Of a stretch of 64,000 bases of DNA, positions 24,072 to 32,659 are shown one piece after another. The notes beneath the pieces are model-generated. The model ran no database searches and was not told the DNA's origin. It saw nothing but the letters and a program-made list of their open reading frames with translations. Every line of letters starts with the position of its first letter. Within the stretch, counting starts at the first letter, position 1. The stretch comes from Algoriphagus sp. (GTDB taxonomy: Bacteria > Bacteroidota > Bacteroidia > Cytophagales > Cyclobacteriaceae). The stretch is taken from contig NZ_JAUXYL010000038.1 in the NCBI RefSeq assembly GCF_030694375.1, positions 496,001 to 560,000 of the forward strand, written 5' to 3'. Made by a program: the position numbers and the translations under genes.

Positions 24072-25370
24072 ATGAAGTACTTCAGCACTAATAATCCGAA
24101 TCATAAAGTTTCGCTATCTGAAGCAGTCATCAAAGGCCTTGCTCCTGATAACGGTCTGTATATGCCAGAGCGAATCCCTGTTTTGCCAAAAGAATTGATT
24201 GAGAAATTCTCTCAAATGAGTTTTCAGGAAATCGGTTACGCTGTGATTGGAGCTTTATTTTCTGAGGATTTGAGCGAAAGTCAGATCAGGGAATTGGTCG
24301 ATCATACATTGACCTTTGATGCGCCGCTTGTGGAAGTTGAAGAGGATGTCTACAGTTTAGAGTTGTTTCATGGACCGACATTGGCGTTCAAAGACTTTGG
24401 TGCACGGTTTTGCTCCAAGTTGATGAGCATGTTGGTTGAAAAATCAAGCAAAACCCTTCGAGTGCTTGTGGCGACTTCCGGAGATACCGGAAGTGCTGTA
24501 GCCAATGGTTTTTTGGGAGTAGAGGGGGTGGAGGTTATTATACTTTTTCCGAAAGGAAAAGTCAGCCCCCTACAGGAAAAGCAGTTTACGACACTGGGTC
24601 AAAATATCACGGCTTTGGAAGTGGATGGAGTTTTTGATGATTGTCAGACATTGGTTAAGCAGGCTTTTTTGGATGCAGACTTGAATAAAAAATTACTCTT
24701 GACCTCTGCCAATTCCATCAATATTGCACGATGGATTCCGCAGTGTTTGTACTATTTCTATGCGTATTCAAGACTTCTGAAAAATGGAAAAAAAGTTGTT
24801 TTCGCCGTACCAAGCGGGAATTTCGGTAACCTGGGTGCGGGAATTTTAGCGGAGCGAATGGGCTTACCAGTCGATCATTTCGTCGCCGCGACGAATGTAA
24901 ATAAAATTGTGCCGGACTACCTTCAAGGTGCCGGATTCCAGCCACAGCCGTCGATACAGACAGTGTCCAACTCCATGGATGTAGGTAATCCAAGCAATTT
25001 TCCAAGATTGGGATCACTCTATCGCGGAGACGAAAATGTTTTCAGAGAGAAGGTGAAGGGCTATTTCTACGACGACGAAGAGACGGTGCAGGCGATTCAA
25101 AAAGTTCAACCTCAGGGATATACTTTAGACCCGCACGGCGCTGTGGGGTATTTGGGTTTGAAAGAGTTTAGGAATGAATATCCCGGCTATGTCGGGGTAT
25201 TCTTGGAAACAGCGCATCCCGGAAAATTCCGTGATGTAGTGGAAGAAGCTTTGGGTGAAAAATTGATTCTGCCCGAGCGATTGGCAGCTTTTCTGGAAGG
25301 CGAAAAAAAGGTAATTGAGCTAGGAAAAAGCTTTGAGGAGTTTAAGGAGTTTTTGGAGGGCTTGGATTGA
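24072..25370 (+). CDS. thrC: Threonine synthase
   Basis: A 432-residue PLP enzyme that converts O-phosphohomoserine to threonine. The PLP lysine lies in GPTLAFKDFGARF (about residues 103-115), followed by VATSGDTGSAVANGF and the phosphate-binding PSGNFGNLGAG. Length and motif order fit the bacterial short form of threonine synthase. It is the last gene of the thrABC operon. The following gap contains an inverted repeat rather than an obvious T-tract terminator. Confidence 0.96.
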   Translation: MKYFSTNNPNHKVSLSEAVIKGLAPDNGLYMPERIPVLPKELIEKFSQMSFQEIGYAVIGALFSEDLSESQIRELVDHTLTFDAPLVEVEEDVYSLELFHGPTLAFKDFGARFCSKLMSMLVEKSSKTLRVLVATSGDTGSAVANGFLGVEGVEVIILFPKGKVSPLQEKQFTTLGQNITALEVDGVFDDCQTLVKQAFLDADLNKKLLLTSANSINIARWIPQCLYYFYAYSRLLKNGKKVVFAVPSGNFGNLGAGILAERMGLPVDHFVAATNVNKIVPDYLQGAGFQPQPSIQTVSNSMDVGNPSNFPRLGSLYRGDENVFREKVKGYFYDDEETVQAIQKVQPQGYTLDPHGAVGYLGLKEFRNEYPGYVGVFLETAHPGKFRDVVEEALGEKLILPERLAAFLEGEKKVIELGKSFEEFKEFLEGLD

Positions 25371-25391
25371 AAATTTGATTAATGATATTAT

Positions 25392-25447
25392 GATTATCCG
25401 CAATTCTGCCAGTAAGAAAAAATAAGCCAGAAAAATAGCGGATAATC
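25392..25447. repeat. Inverted repeat after thrC
   Basis: GATTATCCGC at 25392-25401 is the exact complement of GCGGATAATC at 25438-25447, with 36 A-rich bases between. Just after it, CAGACGACTG and AACAGTCC form short repeated words. The purpose is unknown. It may be a remnant of a palindromic element. The rest of the 25371-25659 gap has no gene I can support. Confidence 0.5.
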
Positions 25448-25659
25448 GTCCACAGACGACTGTAAACAGTCCACACCTGTGCGCCGTGGCGTAGCTCGTT
25501 TTTTGGAACTTCAAACCTTATTTTATTTTGCTACTGGTAAGAAAGCGGACATACATAAATGATAGCATCACGACTTTAATCAATTGAAACACAAAAATAT
25601 TCTTGAGTCTTTTTTCCGCGACTTTACTATTTTCGAGTGTTCCCAAACCGATTTTATTT

Positions 25660-26736
25660 ATGAAATATTCATTTCTCTTTTTGGTGGCCCTTGGTTCTGT
25701 CTTCTCGTGTTCCCAGCCAAAAGATGAAGTTCAAGTCGAAGCTGAACCTGAAGTCTCTAAATTTCTTCATAAAGCCTTAGTAGAAAAGATCTACACAGCC
25801 GATCCCTCGGCCCATGTTTTTGAAGGGAAAATTTACATTTATCCGTCTCATGATACCGAGACAGAAGTAGCGGAAGATGACATGGGTTCGCACTTTGACA
25901 TGAAGGATTACCATGTTTTTTCGATGGAAAAGCCTGGCGCTGCAGTTACGGATCATGGTGTTGCACTCAAGTTGGAGGATGTTCCTTGGGCAGGTCGGCA
26001 GCTCTGGGCACCGGATGCGGCTGAAAAAGATGGGAAGTACTATTTGTATTTTCCTGCAAAGGATAAAAATGATATTTTCAAGATTGGAGTGGCTGTTTCA
26101 GATCGGCCTGAAGGACCTTTCAAAGCTGAACCAGAGCCTATAAAGGGTACTTTTAGCATGGATCCGGCAGTATTTCAGGAAGGGGAAGAATACTATATGC
26201 TGTTTGGTGGAATTTGGGGTGGTCAGCTTCAGTGGTACGACGATCAGAAATTGGTAGCAGGAAGAAAAGGTCCTACAGATGGCCTTCCGGCAGCTGGAGA
26301 AAAAGCCTTAATGCCTTATATCGCCAAGCTCAGAGATTCAATGAAAGACTTGGCAGAAAGGCCAAAAGAACTCTTGATCCTCGATGAAAGTGGTGAACCG
26401 ATCAAAGCTGGGGACAATAACCGAAGATTTTTTGAAGCAGCTTGGATGCACAAGTATAAGGGCAAGTATTACTTGTCTTATTCCACGGGAGACACACATT
26501 TCATCGCTTATGCGATTGGAGATAATCCATATGGCCCGTTTACTTATCAGGGAAACGTCTTAGATCCAGTAGAAGGCTGGACCAATCACCATTCGATTGT
26601 GGAGTTTGAAGGCAAGTGGTATCTCTTCTACCACGACACGGAATTATCGGGAAAAACGCCACTCCGAAATATTAAAATGGCTGAGCTGATCCATCAGGAA
26701 GATGGTAAGATTCAAACGGTCAAGGCTATGAGGTAA
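25660..26736 (+). CDS. Glycoside hydrolase family 43 lipoprotein
   Basis: A 358-residue predicted extracytoplasmic glycosidase (arabinofuranosidase/xylosidase group). I start it at the ATG at 25660, because it gives a lipoprotein signal (GSVFSC, Cys 17); the longer frame adds only unrelated residues. A five-blade propeller is expected. Visible GH43 features are YTADPSAHVFEGKIYIYPSHD, the general catalytic Asp of ADPSAH, WAPDAAEKDGKYYLYF, FSMDPAVF and HHSIVEFEGKWYLFYHD. The substrate is plant or algal polysaccharide by inference. It stands alone, with no SusCD pair beside it. Confidence 0.87.
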   Translation: MKYSFLFLVALGSVFSCSQPKDEVQVEAEPEVSKFLHKALVEKIYTADPSAHVFEGKIYIYPSHDTETEVAEDDMGSHFDMKDYHVFSMEKPGAAVTDHGVALKLEDVPWAGRQLWAPDAAEKDGKYYLYFPAKDKNDIFKIGVAVSDRPEGPFKAEPEPIKGTFSMDPAVFQEGEEYYMLFGGIWGGQLQWYDDQKLVAGRKGPTDGLPAAGEKALMPYIAKLRDSMKDLAERPKELLILDESGEPIKAGDNNRRFFEAAWMHKYKGKYYLSYSTGDTHFIAYAIGDNPYGPFTYQGNVLDPVEGWTNHHSIVEFEGKWYLFYHDTELSGKTPLRNIKMAELIHQEDGKIQTVKAMR

Positions 26737-26768
26737 AATAAAGCAGAGATTTCTGCTTTATTTTTTTC
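26737..26768. terminator. Bidirectional terminator between GH43 and the prenyl synthase
   Basis: An 11-bp stem (26737-26747 with 26752-26762) with loop GATT, a T run on the plus side and an A run on the left. The right arm includes the last codons of the minus-strand prenyl synthase. Confidence 0.8.
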
Positions 26769-27732
26769 GCTCGATAGTGTAGCTCACCAAATCGCTCAGA
26801 GATGATTTGTATTCGGAATCAGGGAAATCATTCAAAATCGTCAAGGCTTCCTGATAGAATCCGTCCATTTTTCCTTTGGCGTAATCCAAGCCACCGCTCT
26901 TTTTTACAAAATCAATTACTTCATTGACGGCTTTTTTATCCTCAGAGCGGTTTCGAATTAGATAAATGATCTTTTGCTTTGTCAGCCAATCCGTATTTCT
27001 AAGTGCATAGATCAGCGGCAAGGTCATTTTTTTCTCCTTGATATCGATCCCAACAGGCTTACCTATTTCATCCTCTCCAAAGTCAAAAAGGTCATCCTTT
27101 ATCTGAAAAGCCATCCCTACTTTCTCTCCAAAAAGGCGCATTTTTTCAATTGCTGAATCATCATTTCCTACGCTGGAAGCCCCAACTGAACAGCAGGAAG
27201 CAATCAAACTCGCGGTCTTTTTCCGGATGATATCATAGTATACTTCCTCATCCACGTCCAGTTTTCGCGCTTTGTAGCTTTGGAGGAGTTCACCTTCCGA
27301 CATTTCTTTGACAGCGTTGGACACGATGCGAAGAAGATGAAAGTCCCCATGATCCACGCTCAACAACAGCCCACGCGAGAGTAGGTAGTCACCGACTAAA
27401 ACTGCGATTTTGTTTTTCCAAAGGGCATTAATTGAAAAAAAGCCGCGTCTGTAGTTGGCATCATCGACAACGTCATCATGTACAAGTGTTGCTGTATGCA
27501 GCAATTCAATCAATGCCGCTCCACGATGCGTCGATTCGTTTATTTCACCGCATACCCCTGCTGTCAAAAAAACGAACATAGGTCGCATCTGCTTGCCTTT
27601 TCGCTTGACGATGTAATTGGTGATGTGGTCCAGAAGCTTGACCTTACTTTTCATGAAGTTTCTGAACTTATGCTCGAACTGGGCCATTTCGGCTTCGATG
27701 GGGACTTGTATTTGTTTGAGGTCTTTTTTCAT
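26758..27732 (-). CDS. Trans-polyprenyl diphosphate synthase
   Basis: A 324-residue head-to-tail prenyltransferase that builds the long isoprenoid chain for quinones. The two Asp-rich motifs are present: TATLVHDDVVDDANYRRG (first aspartate motif) and FQIKDDLFDFGED (second). I start it at 27732 (MKKDLKQIQVP), since relatives begin near this point; the longer frame to 27852 adds about 40 residues without family similarity. The chain length cannot be read from sequence with confidence, although octaprenyl-type enzymes resemble it. It converges with GH43 at a shared hairpin. Confidence 0.88.
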   Translation of the reverse strand: MKKDLKQIQVPIEAEMAQFEHKFRNFMKSKVKLLDHITNYIVKRKGKQMRPMFVFLTAGVCGEINESTHRGAALIELLHTATLVHDDVVDDANYRRGFFSINALWKNKIAVLVGDYLLSRGLLLSVDHGDFHLLRIVSNAVKEMSEGELLQSYKARKLDVDEEVYYDIIRKKTASLIASCCSVGASSVGNDDSAIEKMRLFGEKVGMAFQIKDDLFDFGEDEIGKPVGIDIKEKKMTLPLIYALRNTDWLTKQKIIYLIRNRSEDKKAVNEVIDFVKKSGGLDYAKGKMDGFYQEALTILNDFPDSEYKSSLSDLVSYTIERKK

Positions 27733-27886
27733 CAGTGAATGATGTCGTAAAAATAATACCCTTTCGTTCTTGGGCAAGGGAATCTCTTCATACTGTTCAT
27801 CAAACACTGTGAATTTGAGAATCGTTTTCGGTTTTTTTGTAATTTGTATCAATCACCCCTAATTCTAAACCAAATACAGCCTGAAC

Positions 27887-28369
27887 ATGATGAAAAGTAT
27901 TAAAATTGAAATTAAATGGGGAATCCTCTTTGTCCTTGTTGGATTGATTTGGATGGTTTTCGAAAAAGCGATGGGATGGCATGATGTTCACATCGATAAA
28001 CATGAAACATACACGTTGTTTATGGCCCCGATTGCCATATCAATCTATGTTTTTGCCCTTCTGGACAAAAAACGGAATTTCTTCGGAGGAAAAATGTCCT
28101 ATAAGCAGGGTTTTATTGCCGGATTGATAATTACGCTGGTAGTGTTCCTGCTCAGCCCACTAAGTCAATACATCACGAGCACATATATTACTCCGGATTA
28201 TTTCAATAATGCTATCGATTATTCTGTTTCCTCCGGAAAAATGGAGCGGCAGGCAGCGGAAGATTATTTCAATCTTCAAAGTTACATGATGCAGTCGATG
28301 ATAGGAGCTGCGATAATGGGATTGATAACTGCAGCGATTGTTGCATTTTTTGTCCGCACAAAATCCTGA
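27887..28369 (+). CDS. DUF4199 membrane protein
   Basis: A 160-residue integral membrane protein with four hydrophobic helices (about residues 10-25, 43-58, 75-97 and 130-152). It matches the Bacteroidetes DUF4199 family: short cytoplasmic ends, the MSYKQGFIAGLIITLV segment and a FNNAIDYSVSSGKM loop. Function unknown. A hairpin terminator follows immediately, and it diverges from the prenyl synthase. Confidence 0.83.
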   Translation: MMKSIKIEIKWGILFVLVGLIWMVFEKAMGWHDVHIDKHETYTLFMAPIAISIYVFALLDKKRNFFGGKMSYKQGFIAGLIITLVVFLLSPLSQYITSTYITPDYFNNAIDYSVSSGKMERQAAEDYFNLQSYMMQSMIGAAIMGLITAAIVAFFVRTKS

Positions 28370-28373
28370 CTAC

Positions 28374-28412
28374 TTGCCCTTTCTAATAGTATTCAGTTAG
28401 AAAGGGCAATTT
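28374..28412 (+). terminator. Terminator after the DUF4199 gene
   Basis: A perfect 13-bp stem (28374-28386 with 28397-28409) and a 10-base loop, then TTTA. It lies a few bases after the stop. Confidence 0.75.
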
Positions 28413-28449
28413 AGCTATCTTTAGGACCTTTTCTAACCTACATTCCACC

Positions 28450-30147
28450 TTGGACGAGAAATACATAAAGCATCGGTATGCCCCCATTATTCCCAGCAAG
28501 GATGAATGGCCGGTGGTGAAATTGGCCAGAGAGCGAAAAGAATTTGTAAAAAAAGTGGCAGATCTGGCTGAAGCTAGGGTTTTGGGATTGACAGGGAAAA
28601 ATCCCGAGATCATAAAGGAAGAGTTGGAAACTACCCTTTACCGCGAAAAACTGAGGATAAAGCAAAACCCTTGGGCGGTCGATCCCGATGATGAGAATTC
28701 TTTTTGGAGCGAAGTGAAATCTTCCTTGCTCCAAATCAATACGGATTTATCTCTGGATAAAAGCAAAAGATTTCAAGCCTACCAAAAAGTACTTCATCGC
28801 ATCACCTCCCGTTATGCGGAGGAGATCGCTTCTAATTTTAAAGCATCCCATTACAAGTTTACCAGAAGTGTGGTGACCTATGGTTTTTCCCGTTTGCTCA
28901 ATGCAGCACGGGTGAAAGGCATTAAGTCTATTTTCAGTAATCAATATACACTTCAGGATAAAATCCAGATTACGGGACAAACAGATCAGATACGGGATTT
29001 GGCAACAAAGGGAACGATCGTGATGGTTCCGACCCATTTCTCCAACCTCGATAGCATTTTGATCGGGTGGATCATCTCGGTATTAGGCATGCCGCCATTC
29101 ATTTATGGTGCAGGCATGAATCTTTTCAATATCTCTATTTTTGCCTATTTCATGAATGCCTTGGGCGCGTATAAAGTCGATCGGAGAAAGAAAAATCTGA
29201 TGTATTTGGAGACGCTTAAGACTTACTCCAAGGAAGCCATTCAGTTTGGTTGTCATAGTTTGTTTTTCCCAGGTGGGACTCGATCCCGAAGTGGAATGAT
29301 CGAATCCAGACTTAAATTAGGACTATTGAGTACTGCTATCGAAGCTCAACGGGCAAATTTTCAGAATGGATTCAATGATAGTTCAGGGAAAATTTTCATC
29401 GTTCCTGTGACGATCAATTACCATTTTGTGTTGGAGGCTCCGAGTTTGATCCGGGAGCACCTGAGCATCACCGGGCAGGAGCGATACTATAAGGAAAACG
29501 ACGAATTCTCAACCTCTTATAAGATCTCCAAGTTTTTGCTGAAATTCTTCACCAAAGGCTCTGACATCTCAGTTTCCATCGGTCGGGCGATGGATGTGCT
29601 TGGGAACTACGTGGATCAGGATGGGAAAAGCTTGGATAAGCGTGGGAGACAAATTGAAACCAGGGATTATTTTATTTCGGATGGGAAAATCACGGTAGAT
29701 CAGCAACGGGAAGAAGAGTATACCCATATGTTGGGAAAGCGAATTGTGGAAGAGTTTCATAAAATCAACCGTGTATTCAGTTCCCATTTAGTCGCCTTTG
29801 TAGCATTCGAATCCATCAAAGCCAAGAATAACAAGCTGGATATTTTTGACCTAATCCGATTGCCCGAGGAGGATATTTCCATTCCCTATGAAGAATTTAA
29901 AACAGCTTGTCAGTTGGTAATGGATCGGGTTTTAGAGTTAAAATCTCAGGGAATGATTGACATTGCTCCACATATGAAAAGGTCCATGGATGAGATCATT
30001 ACTCATGGCATTGACAATGTGGGGATGTATCATGCTAAGCGTCCTTTGATTAGGGATAAGCAAGGTGATATCGTTACCGAAGACATGAGCTTGCTTTATT
30101 TTTATCACAATAGACTTCACGGATATGGCCTTGAGAAACTCTTCTAA
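28450..30147 (+). CDS. Glycerol-3-phosphate acyltransferase, PlsB-like
   Basis: A 565-residue enzyme of the PlsC/PlsB acyltransferase superfamily that would attach the first acyl chain to sn-glycerol-3-phosphate. The HX4D catalytic motif is H196 to D201 in THFSNLD, and the substrate-binding FFPGGTRSRSG is at residues 272-282. Length is between PlsC (about 240) and PlsB (about 800). The start is TTG at 28450, as no ATG lies near. It overlaps gpsA by 23 bases, an arrangement that puts glycerol-3-phosphate synthesis and its acylation in one operon. Confidence 0.85.
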   Translation: MDEKYIKHRYAPIIPSKDEWPVVKLARERKEFVKKVADLAEARVLGLTGKNPEIIKEELETTLYREKLRIKQNPWAVDPDDENSFWSEVKSSLLQINTDLSLDKSKRFQAYQKVLHRITSRYAEEIASNFKASHYKFTRSVVTYGFSRLLNAARVKGIKSIFSNQYTLQDKIQITGQTDQIRDLATKGTIVMVPTHFSNLDSILIGWIISVLGMPPFIYGAGMNLFNISIFAYFMNALGAYKVDRRKKNLMYLETLKTYSKEAIQFGCHSLFFPGGTRSRSGMIESRLKLGLLSTAIEAQRANFQNGFNDSSGKIFIVPVTINYHFVLEAPSLIREHLSITGQERYYKENDEFSTSYKISKFLLKFFTKGSDISVSIGRAMDVLGNYVDQDGKSLDKRGRQIETRDYFISDGKITVDQQREEEYTHMLGKRIVEEFHKINRVFSSHLVAFVAFESIKAKNNKLDIFDLIRLPEEDISIPYEEFKTACQLVMDRVLELKSQGMIDIAPHMKRSMDEIITHGIDNVGMYHAKRPLIRDKQGDIVTEDMSLLYFYHNRLHGYGLEKLF

Positions 30148-31183
30148 AACCAAGAGAATTGGTGTAGTAGGCGTTGGGAGCTTTGGAACTGCCATTGCCA
30201 ATATGCTTGCTGAAAAAAATGAAGTCATGGTCTACGCCCGGAAAGAAGAGGTCGTTGAAGAAATCAACACTGTCCATCGTACTTCCGGTCGGGAAATTCA
30301 TCCGAGTATCCGCGCTACTTTCAGTCCTGAGGAACTTTGTAAGTCGTGTAACATTCTTTTTTTCATGATCCCTTCGGCAGCCTTTCTGGAAGTTGTCAGG
30401 AATTTTGGACCATTTCTATATCCTTATCATTTGATTATTCATGGCACCAAAGGTCTTGCATTGAATCTTGGTAAAGGTGAAAGTCTGGATACAGTCCAAA
30501 AGCTGAAAAGAAGTCAAATTCTCACCATGAGTGAGGTGATCTTGCAAGAGACTGTAGCCGTCAGAGTTGGTTGTCTTGCAGGTCCTAATATCTCAAAAGA
30601 ACTGAGCGTGGGCTTTCCTGCAGCAACTGTTATTGCTAGTAAGTACAATGAAGTGATTTTGGAAGGGCAGCGATTACTTCGTTCTGAAAAATTCCAGGTA
30701 TATGGTAATTCAGACATCATCGGAGTAGAACTAAGCGGGGTTTTGAAAAACATAATTGCCATTGCTGCCGGCGCTTTGGCAGGGTTGGGATTGGGTGAAA
30801 ATGCAAAAGGATTGCTGGTCTCCCGAGGAATGGTGGAAATGGTACACTTGAGTAAAGCACTCGGGGGCAGTGTCCAATCAGTGATGGGATTGGCTGGAAT
30901 CGGAGATTTGGTGACTACCTGCAATTCAGTTGATTCCCGGAATTTTACCGTAGGGTTTAGACTGGCAAAGGGTGAGTCGCTTGATCAGATTTTAGCTTCC
31001 ATGGATGAAGTGGCAGAAGGGATTAACACAATTCGAGTGATGGACGCTTTTATAAAAACTGTGGGTATCCGTGCTCCAATTACCGAGAATCTTCACCGGG
31101 TGCTTTTCGAAGACTTGGCGATAGAGGATGCACTTCAATTTCTAATGAAGTATCCATTCAGCGTAGATGTGGACTTTGTTTAG
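30125..31183 (+). CDS. gpsA: NAD(P)-dependent glycerol-3-phosphate dehydrogenase
   Basis: A 352-residue enzyme that reduces dihydroxyacetone phosphate to sn-glycerol-3-phosphate for phospholipid synthesis. The nucleotide loop is GVVGVGSFGTAIANML at residues 14-29, then HGTKGL, LAGPNISKELSVGFPAA, and the catalytic Lys region GVELSGVLKNIIAIAAG near 210. GpsA is not usually placed directly after an acyltransferase, so the overlap with the PlsB-like gene (23 bases) is notable. The next genes are convergent. Confidence 0.93.
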   Translation: MALRNSSKTKRIGVVGVGSFGTAIANMLAEKNEVMVYARKEEVVEEINTVHRTSGREIHPSIRATFSPEELCKSCNILFFMIPSAAFLEVVRNFGPFLYPYHLIIHGTKGLALNLGKGESLDTVQKLKRSQILTMSEVILQETVAVRVGCLAGPNISKELSVGFPAATVIASKYNEVILEGQRLLRSEKFQVYGNSDIIGVELSGVLKNIIAIAAGALAGLGLGENAKGLLVSRGMVEMVHLSKALGGSVQSVMGLAGIGDLVTTCNSVDSRNFTVGFRLAKGESLDQILASMDEVAEGINTIRVMDAFIKTVGIRAPITENLHRVLFEDLAIEDALQFLMKYPFSVDVDFV

Positions 31184-31298
31184 GAAATAGCTTTGAATTA
31201 GAATATGGGAATAGGCTATCTGGCGAAAGAAGAAATCTAGCATGATCCCGGATTTTCAGAGGATCACACACTGGGCTGATTGAAGCCCTCTTAGTCAT

Positions 31299-32465
31299 TT
31301 ATGACGCTGGCAAAAGTTTGATCAGTAATCCCGTCCCCTCGGTGATGGCATAGATGAAGCCATCCGGACTTTGAGAAACTTGTCTCACTCGACCGATGCC
31401 GGGCAGTAATTTTTCTTCGCCGGTTGCCTTTGTACCATTCATTTCGACTCGGGAGATGTGTGTTCCTGCCAGTGCTGCCACCAAGATGTTGCCTTTCCAG
31501 GCAGGATATTTATCTGAGGTGACCAAGGTCATTCCACATGTAGCGATAGAAGGTACCCAATACTTCACCGGTTGTTCCATTCCTTCTTTTTCGGTGATAT
31601 TGGTGATCGGAGTGCCGTTGTAGTTTTGGCCATAGGTAATCACTGGCCAACCGTAATTTTTTCCTTTTTCGATCAGATTGAGTTCATCACCTCCCATTGG
31701 GCCGTGCTCTACGGACCATATCCGATTGTTAGTTTGGTCGTAGATCATTCCCTGAGGATTTCTATTGCCATAGGTCCAGATGGATGGTACTGCATTAGCG
31801 GTATTCACAAAGGGATTATCTGCCGGGATTCTACCGTCGTCGTGAATCCGATGAACTTTACCATGTGAATTGGTAAGGTTTTGTGCGTTATTTTGACTTC
31901 CTCTTTCTCCGTTGGTGAAATAGAGGAATTTCTGATTGTCAAAAACGATCCGGCTTCCATAGTGAGTGCCTCCATTCCATGCCGGAGTTGTCACGATAAG
32001 TTCTTCAAAAGATGCCACCGTATTTCCATTCAACTTGAATCGCGCAACAGTAGTGGCTCCACCACCAGGCACGGGTTTGGCATAAGCTATATAAATCCAA
32101 CCGTTTTGGGCAAAGTCGGGGTGTACTGTGATATCCAATAGGCCTGCTTGTCCATTAGCATAGACAGCCGGTAAGCCTTGGATTTTTTGCCCGGTGTATT
32201 TGTCATCTTTGAAAATAAGGATTTCTCCTTTGCGCTCTGTAACCAGCATTTTTCCATCACCAATCCAAGTCATACCCCAAGGGTTCTGAAAAGCTGAATA
32301 CAAGGTATCTACCTTAACTGTTAATTTTTCGGTTTTGGTCGTGAACTTTATTTCAGTGATTGACTCGTTTGGGGTTCCATCTTCATCTTTTGGAGTACAG
32401 GATTTGCCGAGGGTTGAAATTCCCATAATGAGCAGTAATGGTAGAAATCTTTGGATCAGGTTCAT
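31299..32465 (-). CDS. PQQ-type sugar dehydrogenase (lipoprotein), copy 2
   Basis: About 388 residues. A lipoprotein-like signal ends GKSC, and a six-blade propeller of the soluble glucose dehydrogenase/aldose sugar dehydrogenase family follows. Features include NPWGMTWIGDGKMLVTERKG, GLLDITVHPDF, the SRIVFD and YGNRNPQGMIYD segments and HGPMGGDELNL, where the His and Arg residues of the active site lie. The start at 32465 (MNLIQRF) is chosen over 32489 because it begins the signal. It is a close paralogue of the adjacent upstream gene. The sugar and the PQQ dependence are inferred. Confidence 0.86.
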   Translation of the reverse strand: MNLIQRFLPLLLIMGISTLGKSCTPKDEDGTPNESITEIKFTTKTEKLTVKVDTLYSAFQNPWGMTWIGDGKMLVTERKGEILIFKDDKYTGQKIQGLPAVYANGQAGLLDITVHPDFAQNGWIYIAYAKPVPGGGATTVARFKLNGNTVASFEELIVTTPAWNGGTHYGSRIVFDNQKFLYFTNGERGSQNNAQNLTNSHGKVHRIHDDGRIPADNPFVNTANAVPSIWTYGNRNPQGMIYDQTNNRIWSVEHGPMGGDELNLIEKGKNYGWPVITYGQNYNGTPITNITEKEGMEQPVKYWVPSIATCGMTLVTSDKYPAWKGNILVAALAGTHISRVEMNGTKATGEEKLLPGIGRVRQVSQSPDGFIYAITEGTGLLIKLLPAS

Positions 32466-32603
32466 ATTCAATGAGGTAAAAGTGTACATCTTCTAAACGA
32501 CGAAAAGTGTCTTGTAGTTTTTGATGTTAATTTCCTTGGTATAAATGGTCAGATTCGAGGAATGAATGAACTATCTACGAAATTTAGTCTCGGAAAGATT
32601 GGA

Positions 32604-32640
32604 CAAAAAAAAAGACTTCATGGTTTCCCACAAAGTCTTT
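32604..32640 (-). terminator. Terminator of sugar dehydrogenase copy 1
   Basis: AAAGACTT (32611-32618) pairs with AAGTCTTT (32633-32640), next to a nine-base A tract, that is, a T tract on the minus strand. It follows the 32660 stop on that strand and separates the tandem copies. Confidence 0.7.
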
Positions 32641-32659
32641 CTTCTGGTTTCTTTAAATA

